From the NCBI GenBank assembly GCA_020850615.1, contig JADZEI010000087.1:1-52970 (forward strand): 52,970 bases of DNA, given 5' to 3'. The position numbers and the translations under genes were made by a program. Under the pieces are notes generated by a model that saw only the letters and a program-made list of their open reading frames with translations, ran no database searches and was not told the origin of the DNA. This document shows, one piece after another, positions 1-9,224 of this stretch (the stretch's first letter is position 1; each line of letters starts with the position of its first letter). Origin of the DNA: Dehalococcoidia bacterium (GTDB taxonomy: Bacteria > Chloroflexota > Dehalococcoidia > Tepidiformales > Tepidiformaceae).

Positions 1-1412
1 GCCTGCCGATCGACGAGGTGATCCGCAAGTTTTCGACCGACGGCATGGTCACGGGCGTGGGCAGCGTGAACGGCGAGCACTTCGCCGCGCCCGCCAACCG
101 CGCGGTCGTGCTCGCGTACGACTACACGGTCCTCGCCGGCACCCAGGGCGCGCTCAACCACCCCAAGACCGACCGGATGCTCGAGCTGGCGGAGAAGTGG
201 CACCTCCCGGTGGTCTTCTTCACCGAAGGCGGCGGCGGCCGCGCCGGCACCGGCGGCAAGCGCGAAGGCGGCCGCGCCGTGGCCGACCAGGCCGACGTCG
301 GCGGCGGGCGGCCGCTCGACACGCCGACCTTCGCGACGATGTCGCGGCTGAGCGGCGCCGTGCCGCTGGTGGGCGTGACCTCGGGGCGGTGCTTCGCCGG
401 CAACGCGGCCCTGCTCGGCTGCTGCGACGTCATCATTGCGACGAAGGGCTCGAACATCGGCATGGGCGGCCCGGCGATGATCGAGGGCGGCGGGCTCGGC
501 GTGTTCGCGCCGGAGGAAGTCGGCCCGTTCGATGTCCAGGTCGCCAACGGCGTGATCGACGTCGCGGTCGAAGACGAGCACGAGGCGGTGGAGGCGGCGA
601 AACAGTACCTCTCGTACTTCCAGGGCACGATTTCGACCTGGGACGCCGAGGACCAGCGCCACCTGCGCAACTGCGTGCCCGAGAACCGGCTGCGGATCTA
701 CGACATCCGCCGGATCATCGAGCTGCTGGCGGACAAAGGTTCGGTGCTGGAGCTGCGGCGCGGCTTCGGCCACGGCATGGTGACGTCGCTGATCCGGATC
801 GAAGGGCGGCCGATCGGCGTGCTCGCGAACAACAACGCCCACCTCGCCGGGGCCGTCGACAGCGACGGTTCGGACAAGGCGGCGCGGTTCATGCAGCTGC
901 TCGACGCGTTCGACATCCCGCTGCTGGTGCTGATGGACACGCCCGGGATGATGGTCGGGCCGGAGGTGGAGAAGACGGCGCTGGTGCGGCACTGCAGCCG
1001 GCTCTTCGTGACCGGCGCGAACCTGACGATCCCGCACATGACGGTGGTGATCCGCAAGGGCTACGGGCTCGGCGCCCAGGCGATGGCCGGCGGCAGCTTC
1101 AAGGAGCCGTTCTTCACGGTCTCCTGGCCGACGGGCGAGTTTGGCGGGATGGGGCTCGAAGGGCAGGTCAAGCTCGGCTTCCGCAACGAGCTGGCCGCGA
1201 TCGAGGACCCGGCGGAGCGCCTGAAGCGGTACGAGGAGCTCGTCGCCCGCGCCTACGAGCGGAGCAAGGCGATCCAGTCGGCGGTCAGCTTCGGCGTGGA
1301 CGACGTGATCGACCCCGCCGATACCCGCCGCTGGGTGCTCTCGGGCCTCGATTCGGTCCGCACCGCCCCCCGCCGCCACGGCAAAAAGCGCGCCAACATC
1401 GACACCTGGTAG
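1..1412 (+). CDS. Acyl-CoA carboxyltransferase-family protein (5' end cut by window)
   Basis: Carboxyltransferase-domain protein of the acyl-CoA carboxylase beta / methylmalonyl-CoA decarboxylase alpha superfamily, which moves a carboxyl group between biotin and an acyl-CoA. The frame is open to the left edge (first full codon at base 3), so the N-terminus is missing; about 469 codons are visible against roughly 510-540 in the family. The first crotonase-like half has the Gly-rich oxyanion stretch FFTEGGGGR and the segment GNAALLGCCDVIIATKGSNIGMG. The second half has MDTPGMMVGPEVEKTALVRH and RKGYGLGAQAM. A GTG at base 18 lies within the conserved region and is unlikely to be the true start. 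It ends 33 bp from the convergent TetR gene. The family is certain, the acyl-CoA substrate unknown. It belongs to a different subgroup from the carboxyltransferases at 11020 and 19470. Confidence 0.85.
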   Translation, partial: LPIDEVIRKFSTDGMVTGVGSVNGEHFAAPANRAVVLAYDYTVLAGTQGALNHPKTDRMLELAEKWHLPVVFFTEGGGGRAGTGGKREGGRAVADQADVGGGRPLDTPTFATMSRLSGAVPLVGVTSGRCFAGNAALLGCCDVIIATKGSNIGMGGPAMIEGGGLGVFAPEEVGPFDVQVANGVIDVAVEDEHEAVEAAKQYLSYFQGTISTWDAEDQRHLRNCVPENRLRIYDIRRIIELLADKGSVLELRRGFGHGMVTSLIRIEGRPIGVLANNNAHLAGAVDSDGSDKAARFMQLLDAFDIPLLVLMDTPGMMVGPEVEKTALVRHCSRLFVTGANLTIPHMTVVIRKGYGLGAQAMAGGSFKEPFFTVSWPTGEFGGMGLEGQVKLGFRNELAAIEDPAERLKRYEELVARAYERSKAIQSAVSFGVDDVIDPADTRRWVLSGLDSVRTAPRRHGKKRANIDTW

Positions 1413-1445
1413 GGGGTTTGCGCCGTGGGAAGCCGCTGCGCCGGG

Positions 1446-2111
1446 CTAACGCCCCCGGCGTCGCGGCGCGGATCCGTCCCCGGCGGTGGGATTCGCGAGG
1501 AGAGGTGTGAAGAGCGACTGCAACAGCGCCGCGTACTCCTCTTCGACCGCCTGCGCGGGCAGCCGCCCCCCGGGGCGGTACCAGATGCTGATGCGGGTGA
1601 GGGCGCTGAGGATGATGTAGGTCGCCATGGTCGGGTCGCGCCGCGCGAACACGCCATCCTTGATGCCCTGCACGACGAGCCCGTAGAAGATGGCCTCGTA
1701 GTCCTTCATCAGCTGCCGGACCTCGTCGGAGTTGGCGCCGCCGAGATTGCGCACCTCCGAGAGGACGACGCCGGCCTCCGCCTGGTGCTCGATGTGAAAC
1801 CGCACGCTGATCCGGATGGCGGCGGAGAGGCGCTCCTGCACGTTTCGCGCGTCCAGCACGTCGAGCACGGCCATGGTGCGGTCGATGAGGGTCCGCATCG
1901 TCCTCACCGCGATCGCGTAGAGGATCTGCTCCTTGGACTCGAAGTGGTGATAGACCGACGGCATCTTGATGCCAACCGCGCGGGCGAGGTCCCGCATGGT
2001 GACGGCGTGGTAGCCCTTTTCGTGGATCAGCTCCGCCGCGGTGTTCAGGATGAGCTCATAGCGGCTATCCCGCGGTTGCCCTGCAGCCGACTTCAGACGC
2101 GCAATCGTCAT
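1446..2111 (-). CDS. TetR/AcrR-family transcriptional regulator
   Basis: Predicted 221-residue TetR repressor. The N-terminal helix-turn-helix (about residues 15-60) reads TAAELIHEKGYHAVTMRDLA then VGIKMPSVYHHFESKEQIL, the classic TetR_N pattern. The C-terminal helical domain would bind a ligand, in this context plausibly an acyl-CoA or the imported acid. It is divergent from the ABC binding-protein gene at 2334, the usual arrangement for a local repressor. ATG 2111 was chosen; an in-frame ATG at 2138 would add nine residues and neither has a clear ribosome binding site. The intergenic region holds two candidate operators 30 bp apart (2228-2271). Family certain, target inferred from position. 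Confidence 0.88.
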   Translation of the reverse strand: MTIARLKSAAGQPRDSRYELILNTAAELIHEKGYHAVTMRDLARAVGIKMPSVYHHFESKEQILYAIAVRTMRTLIDRTMAVLDVLDARNVQERLSAAIRISVRFHIEHQAEAGVVLSEVRNLGGANSDEVRQLMKDYEAIFYGLVVQGIKDGVFARRDPTMATYIILSALTRISIWYRPGGRLPAQAVEEEYAALLQSLFTPLLANPTAGDGSAPRRRGR

Positions 2112-2227
2112 ATCCGCTGGCCCGTGGCGCGGTGGCATACCGTGGGGTTCGCTTCTCGCATGTGAATCCCGTTCAAGATCCGTCCTTTTCCCCACCTGTG
2201 CAATCCGCGGCCGCCGAAGTGGCCAGA

Positions 2228-2271
2228 CTATCGATCGCAAGGTAGGTTGTTGCCGATCTATCGCTCGATAG
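2228..2271. promoter_or_regulatory. Candidate paired operator of the adjacent TetR regulator
   Basis: A perfect 6-bp inverted repeat, CTATCG-CT-CGATAG, lies at 2258-2271. A half-conserved copy, CTATCG-AT-CGCAAG, lies at 2228-2241, exactly 30 bp (about three helical turns) upstream. The perfect copy falls between the -35 and -10 of the proposed promoter for the binding-protein operon, a typical repressor position. Assignment to the TetR gene at 1446-2111 is inference. Confidence 0.45.
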
Positions 2272-2279
2272 GCTACAGT
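2250..2279 (+). promoter_or_regulatory. Candidate sigma-A-type promoter of the ABC/CoA operon
   Basis: TTGCCG (2250-2255) and TACAGT (2274-2279) are separated by 18 bp, each matching four of six consensus positions. The predicted start near 2286 leaves a leader of about 48 nt that carries the AGGAGGG ribosome binding site used by the GTG at 2334. Confidence 0.4.
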
Positions 2280-2333
2280 GCGACCCGCGGCGCAGGCGCG
2301 CAACTGCCGCAAGGGGATACACAGGAGGGACAC

Positions 2334-3974
2334 GTGACCGGGAACAACACCTTCGATCGCCGGCTCCGGCGGCGCGGATTTCTGACTGGCTCCGCCGCAG
2401 CTGCCATGGGTGCCGCAGCCCTGCCGCTCGTCGGCTGTGGCGACGACGACGATGACGGCGGCGGGGACCCGACGGAGACGACCACCGCCGTTGCTCCGGG
2501 GCAGCAGACCGCCACCGCCACGGCCAGCGTCCAGGTGAAGAAGGGCGGTACGTGGATCCGTGGCGCTGGCGGCAACATCGCCCTGGCTTCGCTCCCGTAC
2601 ATGGACGCGGGAACGCTGGCCGGTGGCGGCAACGCCGCGGCCCGCGAGCCCGGCCTCATCTGGGGCAACCTCGTCCGCTTCGGGAAGACAGAGGTCAAGC
2701 ACGAGCCGGACCACGCGAAGGAATGGGAGCTCTCCCCGGACGGCAAGTCCATGCGGTTCGTCCTTCGCGACGACATCTACTACCACTCGGGCCGCCAGTT
2801 CACCACCAAGGACATCGCCTTCAACCTCGAAGAGGTGAAGAAGGACAAGTGGAAGACGTCCGTCATGGCACGCCTCAACCCGGTGGCCGAATACAAGATC
2901 GTCGACGACTTCACCATGGAGTGGACGCTCATCCGGCCGAACGCGCCCGTGCTCGACTTCATGGCCGTCTTCCGCTGCGCCGACATGGACACCATCGAAG
3001 AGATTGCCGCCGGCAAGCTGGTGGGCACCGGCGCCTTCAAGTGGTCGAACTACGACCCGGTCAAGGGCGCGACGCTCGAAGCCAACGAGCGGTACCACCT
3101 CGGCCGCCCCCACCTGGACAAGATCGAGTACATCATCTTCGCCGATGCCGCAGCCCTCGCTATCGCGCTCGAAACCGGCCAGATTCTCGATTCGGCCCTC
3201 TCCGCCGAGGAGAGCATCCGCTTCTACGACAACGACGACTTCAACACGGTGACGCTCCCCGGTTCCGGTGGCACCACGCCCATGGGTATGCGCACCGACC
3301 TCGACCCCCTGAAGGACAAGCGCGTCCGCCAGGCGATCGAGCTCCTGCTCGACCGCGAGCGCTACCGCGAGGAGAACTTCGTCGGCAGGTTCGACGAGCT
3401 TGGCCGCCTCCCGTGGCCGACCTTCTCGCCCGCATACGACGCGGAGCTCGACAAGCCGGTATACGACCCCCAGAAGGCGAAGGACCTGATGCGGGAAGCC
3501 GGGCTGGCGAGCGGGATCACCACAACGGTGAAGATGAACACGCTCCCGATCCGTCCCTATTCGCCGGCAATCGCGCAGCTGCTCCAGCAGGAAGCACGCG
3601 AGATCGGCATCAAGATCGAGTTCGAGCCGCTGGAATACGCCAACATGCTCGACCGCTACTACAAAGGCGCGCTCGACAACGTGTGGATCGGCTTCGGCGA
3701 CTCCGGGTCGCCACTCTCGCCCGGCACGAGCCTGCTCTTCGCCACGCTCACCGACGGCGCGGTCACGCACTACGACGACCCCGAGTACCTGGCGGCCCGG
3801 AAGGCCATCGTCGAAGGCGGCACCGACTACAAGCGCTTCAACCAGGCCTACCTGGACGGCGCCTTTGCGCCGGTCATCGCGCGGCCGGTCGGCGTGAACT
3901 TCGAGGCTCCCGAGATCCACATCGCCCGGAACGTGCTCGGCTGGGTGGATTACCACGAGGTCTGGATCGGCTGA
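2334..3974 (+). CDS. ABC transporter substrate-binding lipoprotein (SBP_bac_5, oligopeptide/nickel type)
   Basis: Extracytoplasmic binding protein of 546 residues for an oligopeptide/dipeptide-type importer. The GTG start follows AGGAGGG by 6 nt; the upstream in-frame extension carries no signal. The N-terminus has a twin-arginine-like motif (RRRGFLTG), a hydrophobic stretch and a lipobox ending LVGC. A run of five Asp and a Thr/Ala-rich linker follow, so it is probably a membrane-anchored lipoprotein. The mature part shows SBP_bac_5 features: GAFKWSNYDPVKGATLEANE, then KDKRVRQAIELLLDRERYRE, then LDRYYKGALDNVWIGF near the C-terminus. The ligand cannot be read from sequence; the downstream CoA genes suggest an organic acid rather than a peptide. 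It is the first gene of the operon running to 13960. Confidence 0.9.
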   Translation: MTGNNTFDRRLRRRGFLTGSAAAAMGAAALPLVGCGDDDDDGGGDPTETTTAVAPGQQTATATASVQVKKGGTWIRGAGGNIALASLPYMDAGTLAGGGNAAAREPGLIWGNLVRFGKTEVKHEPDHAKEWELSPDGKSMRFVLRDDIYYHSGRQFTTKDIAFNLEEVKKDKWKTSVMARLNPVAEYKIVDDFTMEWTLIRPNAPVLDFMAVFRCADMDTIEEIAAGKLVGTGAFKWSNYDPVKGATLEANERYHLGRPHLDKIEYIIFADAAALAIALETGQILDSALSAEESIRFYDNDDFNTVTLPGSGGTTPMGMRTDLDPLKDKRVRQAIELLLDRERYREENFVGRFDELGRLPWPTFSPAYDAELDKPVYDPQKAKDLMREAGLASGITTTVKMNTLPIRPYSPAIAQLLQQEAREIGIKIEFEPLEYANMLDRYYKGALDNVWIGFGDSGSPLSPGTSLLFATLTDGAVTHYDDPEYLAARKAIVEGGTDYKRFNQAYLDGAFAPVIARPVGVNFEAPEIHIARNVLGWVDYHEVWIG

Positions 3975-3984
3975 CGCGACGTCC

Positions 3985-4023
3985 CCGGCCGGGCTTCCGC
4001 CGCACGGCGGCGCGCCCGGCCGG
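3985..4023 (+). terminator. Intercistronic hairpin between binding-protein and permease genes
   Basis: A perfect 10-bp outer stem (3985-3994 with 4014-4023, CCGGCCGGGC/GCCCGGCCGG) encloses an inner CCGCCG-CA-CGGCGG hairpin (3997-4010). There is no T-tract, and the next ribosome binding site (AGGAGG, about 4026-4031) follows at once. It is more likely an mRNA-stabilising or attenuating structure favouring binding-protein expression than a full terminator. Confidence 0.5.
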
Positions 4024-4040
4024 CCAGGAGGCATGAGCGA

Positions 4041-4997
4041 ATGAACTATGTGCTGTCACGCCTTGTGCGGCAGTTCGTCCCCGTCATCTTCATCGCATCG
4101 GTCCTGATCTTCGCCCTGATGGAGCTTTTGCCGGGGGACCCGGCCCTGATCATCCTCGGCGAAACCGCGACCCCGGAGTCGGTGGAAGCCCTCCGCGAAG
4201 AGATGGGCCTCAACGAGCCGCTCCCCCAGCGCTACCTCACCTGGCTCGGCAACTCACTGACCGGTGACTTCGGCCGCTCGGTCACGGGCAAGCAGGTCAC
4301 CGAGCTCGTCCAGTCGTCGCTGCCACCGACGCTCGAGCTCGCGTTCGTCGCCTTCACCTTCGGCAACCTGCTCGGGATCACGATGGGCATCGTCGCCGGC
4401 ATCAACCGTGGCCGCCTCCCGGACATCGCGATCGGCCTGGCGAGCAGCCTCCTCATCGCCGTGCCGTCGTTCGTCGCCGGGCTCATCATCCTGCTCGTCT
4501 TCGCCGTCTGGCTCGAATGGTTCCCTTCGGCCGGCAGGGTGGCCTTCACCGATGACCCCGTCGAATCCGCGAAGCACGTCATCCTGCCCGCGCTCGCCCT
4601 CGGGGGGATTATCGCCGCCGTCATCTCGCGGTTCACCCGCCAGTCGATCGTCGACACCCTCACGAACGACTACATCCGCACCGCCCGGGCAAAGGGCCTG
4701 AGCGAGCGGACGGTCATCCTGCGGCATGCGCTCAAGCCGAGCATGATGCCGGTGGTCACCGTCGTCGGCCTCCAGCTCGGCGGCCTCATCGGCGGGACCA
4801 TCGTCGTGGAGCAGGTGTTCACCTGGCCCGGCATGGGCCGCCTGCTCGTCAACTCCATCAACGCGCGTGACTACCCCACCATCCAGTCGATCACGCTTCT
4901 GCTCGTCGGGTCATACCTCCTCTTTAACCTGCTCACCGACCTCGCATACGGCTGGCTCGATCCCCGCATCCGGCTGGGCCACGGCGTGGGGGCCTGA
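4041..4997 (+). CDS. ABC transporter permease, DppB/OppB family
   Basis: Integral-membrane permease of 318 residues, the first of the pair forming the channel of the oligopeptide-type importer. The N-terminal hydrophobic segment (FIASVLIFALMELLPGDPA) is the hallmark of DppB-like proteins. The EAA cytoplasmic loop that contacts the ATPase is seen at YIRTARAKGLSERTVILRHAL. About six membrane segments can be recognised, ending with the family C-terminus GWLDPRIRLG. ATG 4041 has AGGAGG about 10 nt upstream. It is followed after 3 nt by the partner permease. Confidence 0.92.
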   Translation: MNYVLSRLVRQFVPVIFIASVLIFALMELLPGDPALIILGETATPESVEALREEMGLNEPLPQRYLTWLGNSLTGDFGRSVTGKQVTELVQSSLPPTLELAFVAFTFGNLLGITMGIVAGINRGRLPDIAIGLASSLLIAVPSFVAGLIILLVFAVWLEWFPSAGRVAFTDDPVESAKHVILPALALGGIIAAVISRFTRQSIVDTLTNDYIRTARAKGLSERTVILRHALKPSMMPVVTVVGLQLGGLIGGTIVVEQVFTWPGMGRLLVNSINARDYPTIQSITLLLVGSYLLFNLLTDLAYGWLDPRIRLGHGVGA

Positions 4998-5000
4998 GCG

Positions 5001-5918
5001 ATGTCGAATAGCCAGACGACCGCCGCACAACTCGAGTGGCAATCGGTAGCGCCGGCCACGCGCAAGTGGGGACGCCAGGGGTGGTCCGGCTTCCTCACGC
5101 GGCTGCTTCGCGACCCCCGCGGAGCCTTCTCCTGCGCGATGCTCGCCATCCTGCTCCTCTTCGCGTTCGTGATTCCGCTGGTCGTGCCCATGTCGCCGTT
5201 CGAAATCGTGCGCGGCGAGCGCCTGCTGGGCCCCTCCGTGAGCCACCCCTTCGGGACGGACGAGCTCTCCCGTGACCTGTTCATCCGGAACGCCGTCGGC
5301 CTTCGCGCCACGCTCGTCGGCGGCATGCTCGCGGTCATCGGCGGCTGGCTGTGCGGGATCACGCTCGGGTACGTTGCGGGGTACCGCGGCGGCATCGTCG
5401 ACACCGTGATCTCCCGCTGCCTCGATACGCTGATCGCCTTCCCGGGCATCCTCCTCGCGATGATCCTGATCGCCATCTTCGGCGGCGGCCTGGCCAGCCT
5501 TTCGCTCGCCGTTGCCGTGTTCAATGTCCCGATCTCGGCACGCCTGGCGCGCGCCGCGGTGCTCCGCGAAGGGGTGCGCGACTACGTCCTCGCGGCGCGC
5601 ACCGTCGGTTGCACGGGAACGCGGATCCTCTGGCGGCACATCGCCGTCAACACCTTCGGCCTGTTCGCCGTGCAGCTGCCCATCTCGGTCGTGAACTCCG
5701 TGCTCGTGATGGCGGCGCTCGGGTTCCTCGGGCTCGGTGAGCAGCCGCCCAACCCGACCCTCGGCGGCCTCCTCAACGACGGCCGGCGGTTCATGCGGCT
5801 CGCCTGGTGGTACATCCTCGCGCCCGCATCGGTGCTCGCGCTCCTCATGCTGTCACTAAACTTCCTCAGCGACGTACTCAGCGAAATGCTGGACCCGGTA
5901 CGCAGGGGGAAGGGATGA
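5001..5918 (+). CDS. ABC transporter permease, DppC/OppC family
   Basis: Second permease of the importer, 305 residues. The N-terminal cytoplasmic stretch is followed by a first membrane helix and the family motif HPFGTDELSRDLFIRNAVGLR. The EAA loop is DYVLAARTVGCTGTRILWRHI, and the conserved segment LGFLGLGEQPPNPTLGGLLNDG is near the C-terminus. The stop overlaps the start of the CoA-transferase (ATGA), so transporter and enzymes are translationally coupled. No ATPase gene follows, although DppD/DppF-type ATPases normally accompany such permeases. Confidence 0.92.
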   Translation: MSNSQTTAAQLEWQSVAPATRKWGRQGWSGFLTRLLRDPRGAFSCAMLAILLLFAFVIPLVVPMSPFEIVRGERLLGPSVSHPFGTDELSRDLFIRNAVGLRATLVGGMLAVIGGWLCGITLGYVAGYRGGIVDTVISRCLDTLIAFPGILLAMILIAIFGGGLASLSLAVAVFNVPISARLARAAVLREGVRDYVLAARTVGCTGTRILWRHIAVNTFGLFAVQLPISVVNSVLVMAALGFLGLGEQPPNPTLGGLLNDGRRFMRLAWWYILAPASVLALLMLSLNFLSDVLSEMLDPVRRGKG

Positions 5919-8320
5919 CCACAGCGCAGACGACACAGGGGCCGCTCGCCGGCATTCGCGTTCTCGACCTTTCGGACGAGCTGGCCGTTGTCGGCCCGCG
6001 GCTGCTGGCAGCCCTCGGAGCCGACGTCGTGCGGCCAGAGCCCCCGGGCGGCGATTCCCTTCGCAGGCGCTACCCGGTCGTGACCACGGCAGACGGCCAG
6101 GCCGAGAGCCTCGCCCACCTGACGCACAACACCGGCAAGCGCGCGGTCATCGTGCCCGCCGGGGAAGCCGGGTTCGATGCCATTCGCACGCTCGCCGAGC
6201 AGGCCGACGCGGTGGTCCTGGCGAGCACCTCGCCGTTCGCGGCCGCGTTCCAGCCCTCGGCGCGCCAGTGGGCAGATGCGCACCCGTCCGTCACGTTCGT
6301 CATCGCCGACGCTTATCACGCGGACAGCCCGTTCGCCGGCGGGCCGTTCACGGACCTGACGATCGCCGCCTCCAGCGGGTTCTCCTGGCTCTGCGGGCTG
6401 CCCGGCGGAACGCCCGAGCACCCCAAGGGCCAGATGGCCTACGGCTACACCGGCGCCGCCACGGCGGTGGCGGTGGCGGCCGGCATCGCCGCGCGGGCGT
6501 ATGGCAACACCCCCGGCTGGTACGAGCTCACCGCCCAGGAGGCGTTCGCGTTCTCCAGCTTCCAGAGCGCCGACCCGAACGTCTACGCCTGGCACGGGAC
6601 CATCCCCTCCCGCGTCGAATGGAGCGAGACCGCGCGCCGTCCGCTGCAGCAGTGCCGCGACGGGAAGTGGCTCACCTTCGTCATGCTCGGCACCCACTGG
6701 GACGCATTCGCCGATTGGCTCGACCTCGCCGGCGTGAGCGACCAGTTCCACGGCGAAGAGTGGCTCGACCGCGAGTACTATCTCGCCCACCAGCACGAGT
6801 TCGTCGACGCCATCGCCGAGCTCTGCCGCCGGAACGACCGCGACGACGTCGTCCGCGAGGGCCAGGCGCGCCGGCTCATGGTCATGCCCGTGTCCTCGAT
6901 CACGGACCTCCTCGCGGACCCCCAGATGGCGGAACGCCAGGTTTTCCGCCAGGTCGCCACCAACCTGGGGCCGATCCAGTTGCCCCGCGCCCCGGTGGTC
7001 TACTCCCACACGCCCGTCGACGATCCGCGGCCCGCGCCACCGCTTCCCTCCCGCGAGTGCGCCGTCGCGGACACCTGGGTACCCCGGCCGGTGGAACCCC
7101 TCTCCGCCGGCCGGGGACGTCTTCCGCTCGCCGGGATGCGCGTCGCCGACTTCAGCTGGATGCTCGCCGCGCCCATCGCGACCCGCGTCCTCGCGGACCT
7201 CGGCGCCGACGTCATCCGCATCGAGTCACACGCCCGCCGGGACATGACGCGCGAGATCGGCCCGCAGCCACCCGACACCTTCAGCCTCGACACGAACTCC
7301 ACCCAGCACCACGCCAGCAGCAACAAGCGCAGCATCGCGCTGGACCTGAACCACCCCGAGGCCATCGAGGTCGCCCGCGAGATCGTCGCGAAGTCGGACA
7401 TCGTCTTCGAGAACTACACGCCGGGCACGATGAAGCGCTGGGGGCTCGAACCCGAGGCCCTCATGCGCGGCCGGCCCGACCTGATCGTCATCAGCCAGCC
7501 AGCGGTCGGCGCCACCGGCCCGCACGCGCGCTGGGGCGCGATCGGGAACGGCGTTTCGGGCTATGGCGGCATCAACATGCTCACCGGCTTCCCGCAGAAC
7601 CCCCCGTTCGGCGTTGGCCCGATCGTCTCCGACTTCATCGCGCCGCTCTTCTCGGTCACCGCGCTCCTCGCGGCGGTCGAGCACCGCCGCCGCACCGGCC
7701 TCGGCCAGTACGTCGACTGTGGCATGGTCGAAGCGTCGCTCTGGATCCTCGACACAGCCTGGGCCGAGACGCAGCTCTCGGGGAAGGACCCCGAGCGCAC
7801 CGGCAACCGCTGCGCCTGGATGTCCCCGCACGGCATCTTCCCGGCCGCGGGCAGCGACGAGTGGCTGGCCCTCGCCTGCCGCTCCGACGCCGAGTGGCGC
7901 GCCTGCGCGGACGTGCTCGGGCTCGGCGCCCTCGGGAGCGATGCCCGCTTCGCCACCTTCGACGGGAGGAAGCACAACGAAGACGCGCTGGAGCAGGCGA
8001 TCCGCGAGGCCACCCGGGCGCGCGACCGCTGGGAGCTCGCCGGCGCGCTCCTCGCCGCAGGCGTCCCGGCCGCGCCCGTCGAGCACATCCGGGACCACAT
8101 CGAGCGCGACCCGGGCACGCGGCTCCGCTACAGCCCGGTGCGCCACCCCTATGGGCATGACTTCCTGGTGATCAACCAGTTCATCCGTCCGCGTGGCGAG
8201 ACGGTGCCGAACCGCCGCGCTCCGATGATCGGCGAGCACAGCGACGAGATCCTCCGGGGTCTCCTCGGCAAGTCCGACGACGAGATCGCGGCACTCCTCG
8301 TGCGCGGAGCCATCAATTAG
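5915..8320 (+). CDS. Tandem (fused) CaiB/BaiF-family CoA-transferase
   Basis: Protein of 801 residues with two complete CaiB/BaiF (class III CoA-transferase) domains. The first starts at LAGIRVLDLSDELA (about residue 10) and the second at LAGMRVADFSWMLAAPIATR (about residue 405). Class III enzymes move CoA between carboxylic acids, so this is the likely activation step for the imported acid. By hand alignment to formyl-CoA transferase (catalytic Asp in VSVSMQDAV), both domains have Glu instead: TAQEAF in domain 1 and GMVEAS in domain 2. The fused form would replace the usual interlocked homodimer. Start ATG overlaps the permease stop; a longer open frame upstream overlaps the permease and is not supported. 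Confidence 0.88.
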   Translation: MTTAQTTQGPLAGIRVLDLSDELAVVGPRLLAALGADVVRPEPPGGDSLRRRYPVVTTADGQAESLAHLTHNTGKRAVIVPAGEAGFDAIRTLAEQADAVVLASTSPFAAAFQPSARQWADAHPSVTFVIADAYHADSPFAGGPFTDLTIAASSGFSWLCGLPGGTPEHPKGQMAYGYTGAATAVAVAAGIAARAYGNTPGWYELTAQEAFAFSSFQSADPNVYAWHGTIPSRVEWSETARRPLQQCRDGKWLTFVMLGTHWDAFADWLDLAGVSDQFHGEEWLDREYYLAHQHEFVDAIAELCRRNDRDDVVREGQARRLMVMPVSSITDLLADPQMAERQVFRQVATNLGPIQLPRAPVVYSHTPVDDPRPAPPLPSRECAVADTWVPRPVEPLSAGRGRLPLAGMRVADFSWMLAAPIATRVLADLGADVIRIESHARRDMTREIGPQPPDTFSLDTNSTQHHASSNKRSIALDLNHPEAIEVAREIVAKSDIVFENYTPGTMKRWGLEPEALMRGRPDLIVISQPAVGATGPHARWGAIGNGVSGYGGINMLTGFPQNPPFGVGPIVSDFIAPLFSVTALLAAVEHRRRTGLGQYVDCGMVEASLWILDTAWAETQLSGKDPERTGNRCAWMSPHGIFPAAGSDEWLALACRSDAEWRACADVLGLGALGSDARFATFDGRKHNEDALEQAIREATRARDRWELAGALLAAGVPAAPVEHIRDHIERDPGTRLRYSPVRHPYGHDFLVINQFIRPRGETVPNRRAPMIGEHSDEILRGLLGKSDDEIAALLVRGAIN

Positions 8321-8335
8321 CGATTGGAGGATGCG

Positions 8336-9199
8336 GTGGCGGACTACACAGCGATCGTGACCGAACAGGCCGGCCACGTCCTGAAGATCACCCTCAACCG
8401 GCCGGAGAAGCGCAACGCCCAGAACGGCGACCTGATCGCCGAGCTGCACGATGCGATGGTCCGCGCCGACCAGGACGACTCGGTCCACGTCGTGACCCTC
8501 TTCGGCGCGGGCCCGGCCTTTTCCGCCGGGCACGACCTCAAGGATGGGTCTGGCTCGGGCCCGTTCGCCCACTACGACCGGGAGTCGCTCAACGGGAAGC
8601 TGCAGTACGCCGACGACGTCCTTTTCGGCTACTGGATGTTCATCCACGACCTCCGCAAGCCGACCATCGCGGCCGTCCACGGCTTCGTCGCCACGGCCGG
8701 CATCTCCCTCGCCGCGATGTGCGACCTCATCGTCGCCGCCGACGACGCGAAGTTCCTCGACCACGCGGTCACGCTCTTCTCCACGCCCGGGACGGAGCTC
8801 GGCTGGTACCCCTGGGAGCTCGGCGTCCGCAAGGCCAAGGAGTTCCTCTGGACGCAGCCGGTGTGGGACGCCGCCACCATGGAGCGGCTCGGCCTGGTGA
8901 ACCGCGTGGTGCCCCGCGCCGAGCTCGAGTCCACCGTGATGGCGATGGCCGAGCAGATCGCGCTGGCGTCCCCCCTTGCCGTCCAGCTCACGAAGAAGTC
9001 GATCAACGAAGCCTGGAAGCTCATGGGCAAGCGTGCGGCCTTCGACTACCACCTGGTCGTCCAGCAATCCGCCATGCACTCCGACGAGTCGGCGCGAAAG
9101 GCCGAACAGCGCGGCGGCAAGGACACGCGCGAGTGGCTCGCCGGCGTCCGGCAGAACGCCCGGGTCACCGACCCCCACGCCCTTGCGGCGAACGAATGA
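8336..9199 (+). CDS. Enoyl-CoA hydratase/isomerase family protein (crotonase fold)
   Basis: Crotonase-superfamily enzyme of 287 residues. The acyl-CoA/oxyanion segment FSAGHDLKDG and the second oxyanion region VHGFVATAGISLAAMCDLIVAADDAKF are present. In my alignment to rat mitochondrial hydratase, the first catalytic Glu (QPE) is replaced by Ala in FLDHAVT, while the second Glu is kept in KAKEFLWT. The enzyme may therefore be an isomerase, hydrolase or other crotonase rather than a standard hydratase. The GTG at 8336 sits 5 nt after GGAGG; the TTG at 8324 overlaps that site and is rejected. Third functional unit of the operon. Confidence 0.87.
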   Translation: MADYTAIVTEQAGHVLKITLNRPEKRNAQNGDLIAELHDAMVRADQDDSVHVVTLFGAGPAFSAGHDLKDGSGSGPFAHYDRESLNGKLQYADDVLFGYWMFIHDLRKPTIAAVHGFVATAGISLAAMCDLIVAADDAKFLDHAVTLFSTPGTELGWYPWELGVRKAKEFLWTQPVWDAATMERLGLVNRVVPRAELESTVMAMAEQIALASPLAVQLTKKSINEAWKLMGKRAAFDYHLVVQQSAMHSDESARKAEQRGGKDTREWLAGVRQNARVTDPHALAANE

Positions 9200-9224
9200 G
9201 GAACGGGTACAGGAGGAACGCACC

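Noticed and set aside
1446-4034. Very long open frame (over 860 codons) on the minus strand across the TetR gene and the opposite strand of the binding-protein gene
   Set aside because: Only the last 221 codons are a real TetR gene; the rest is antisense to a well-supported gene and has no recognisable domain. High GC3 keeps antisense frames open throughout this window.
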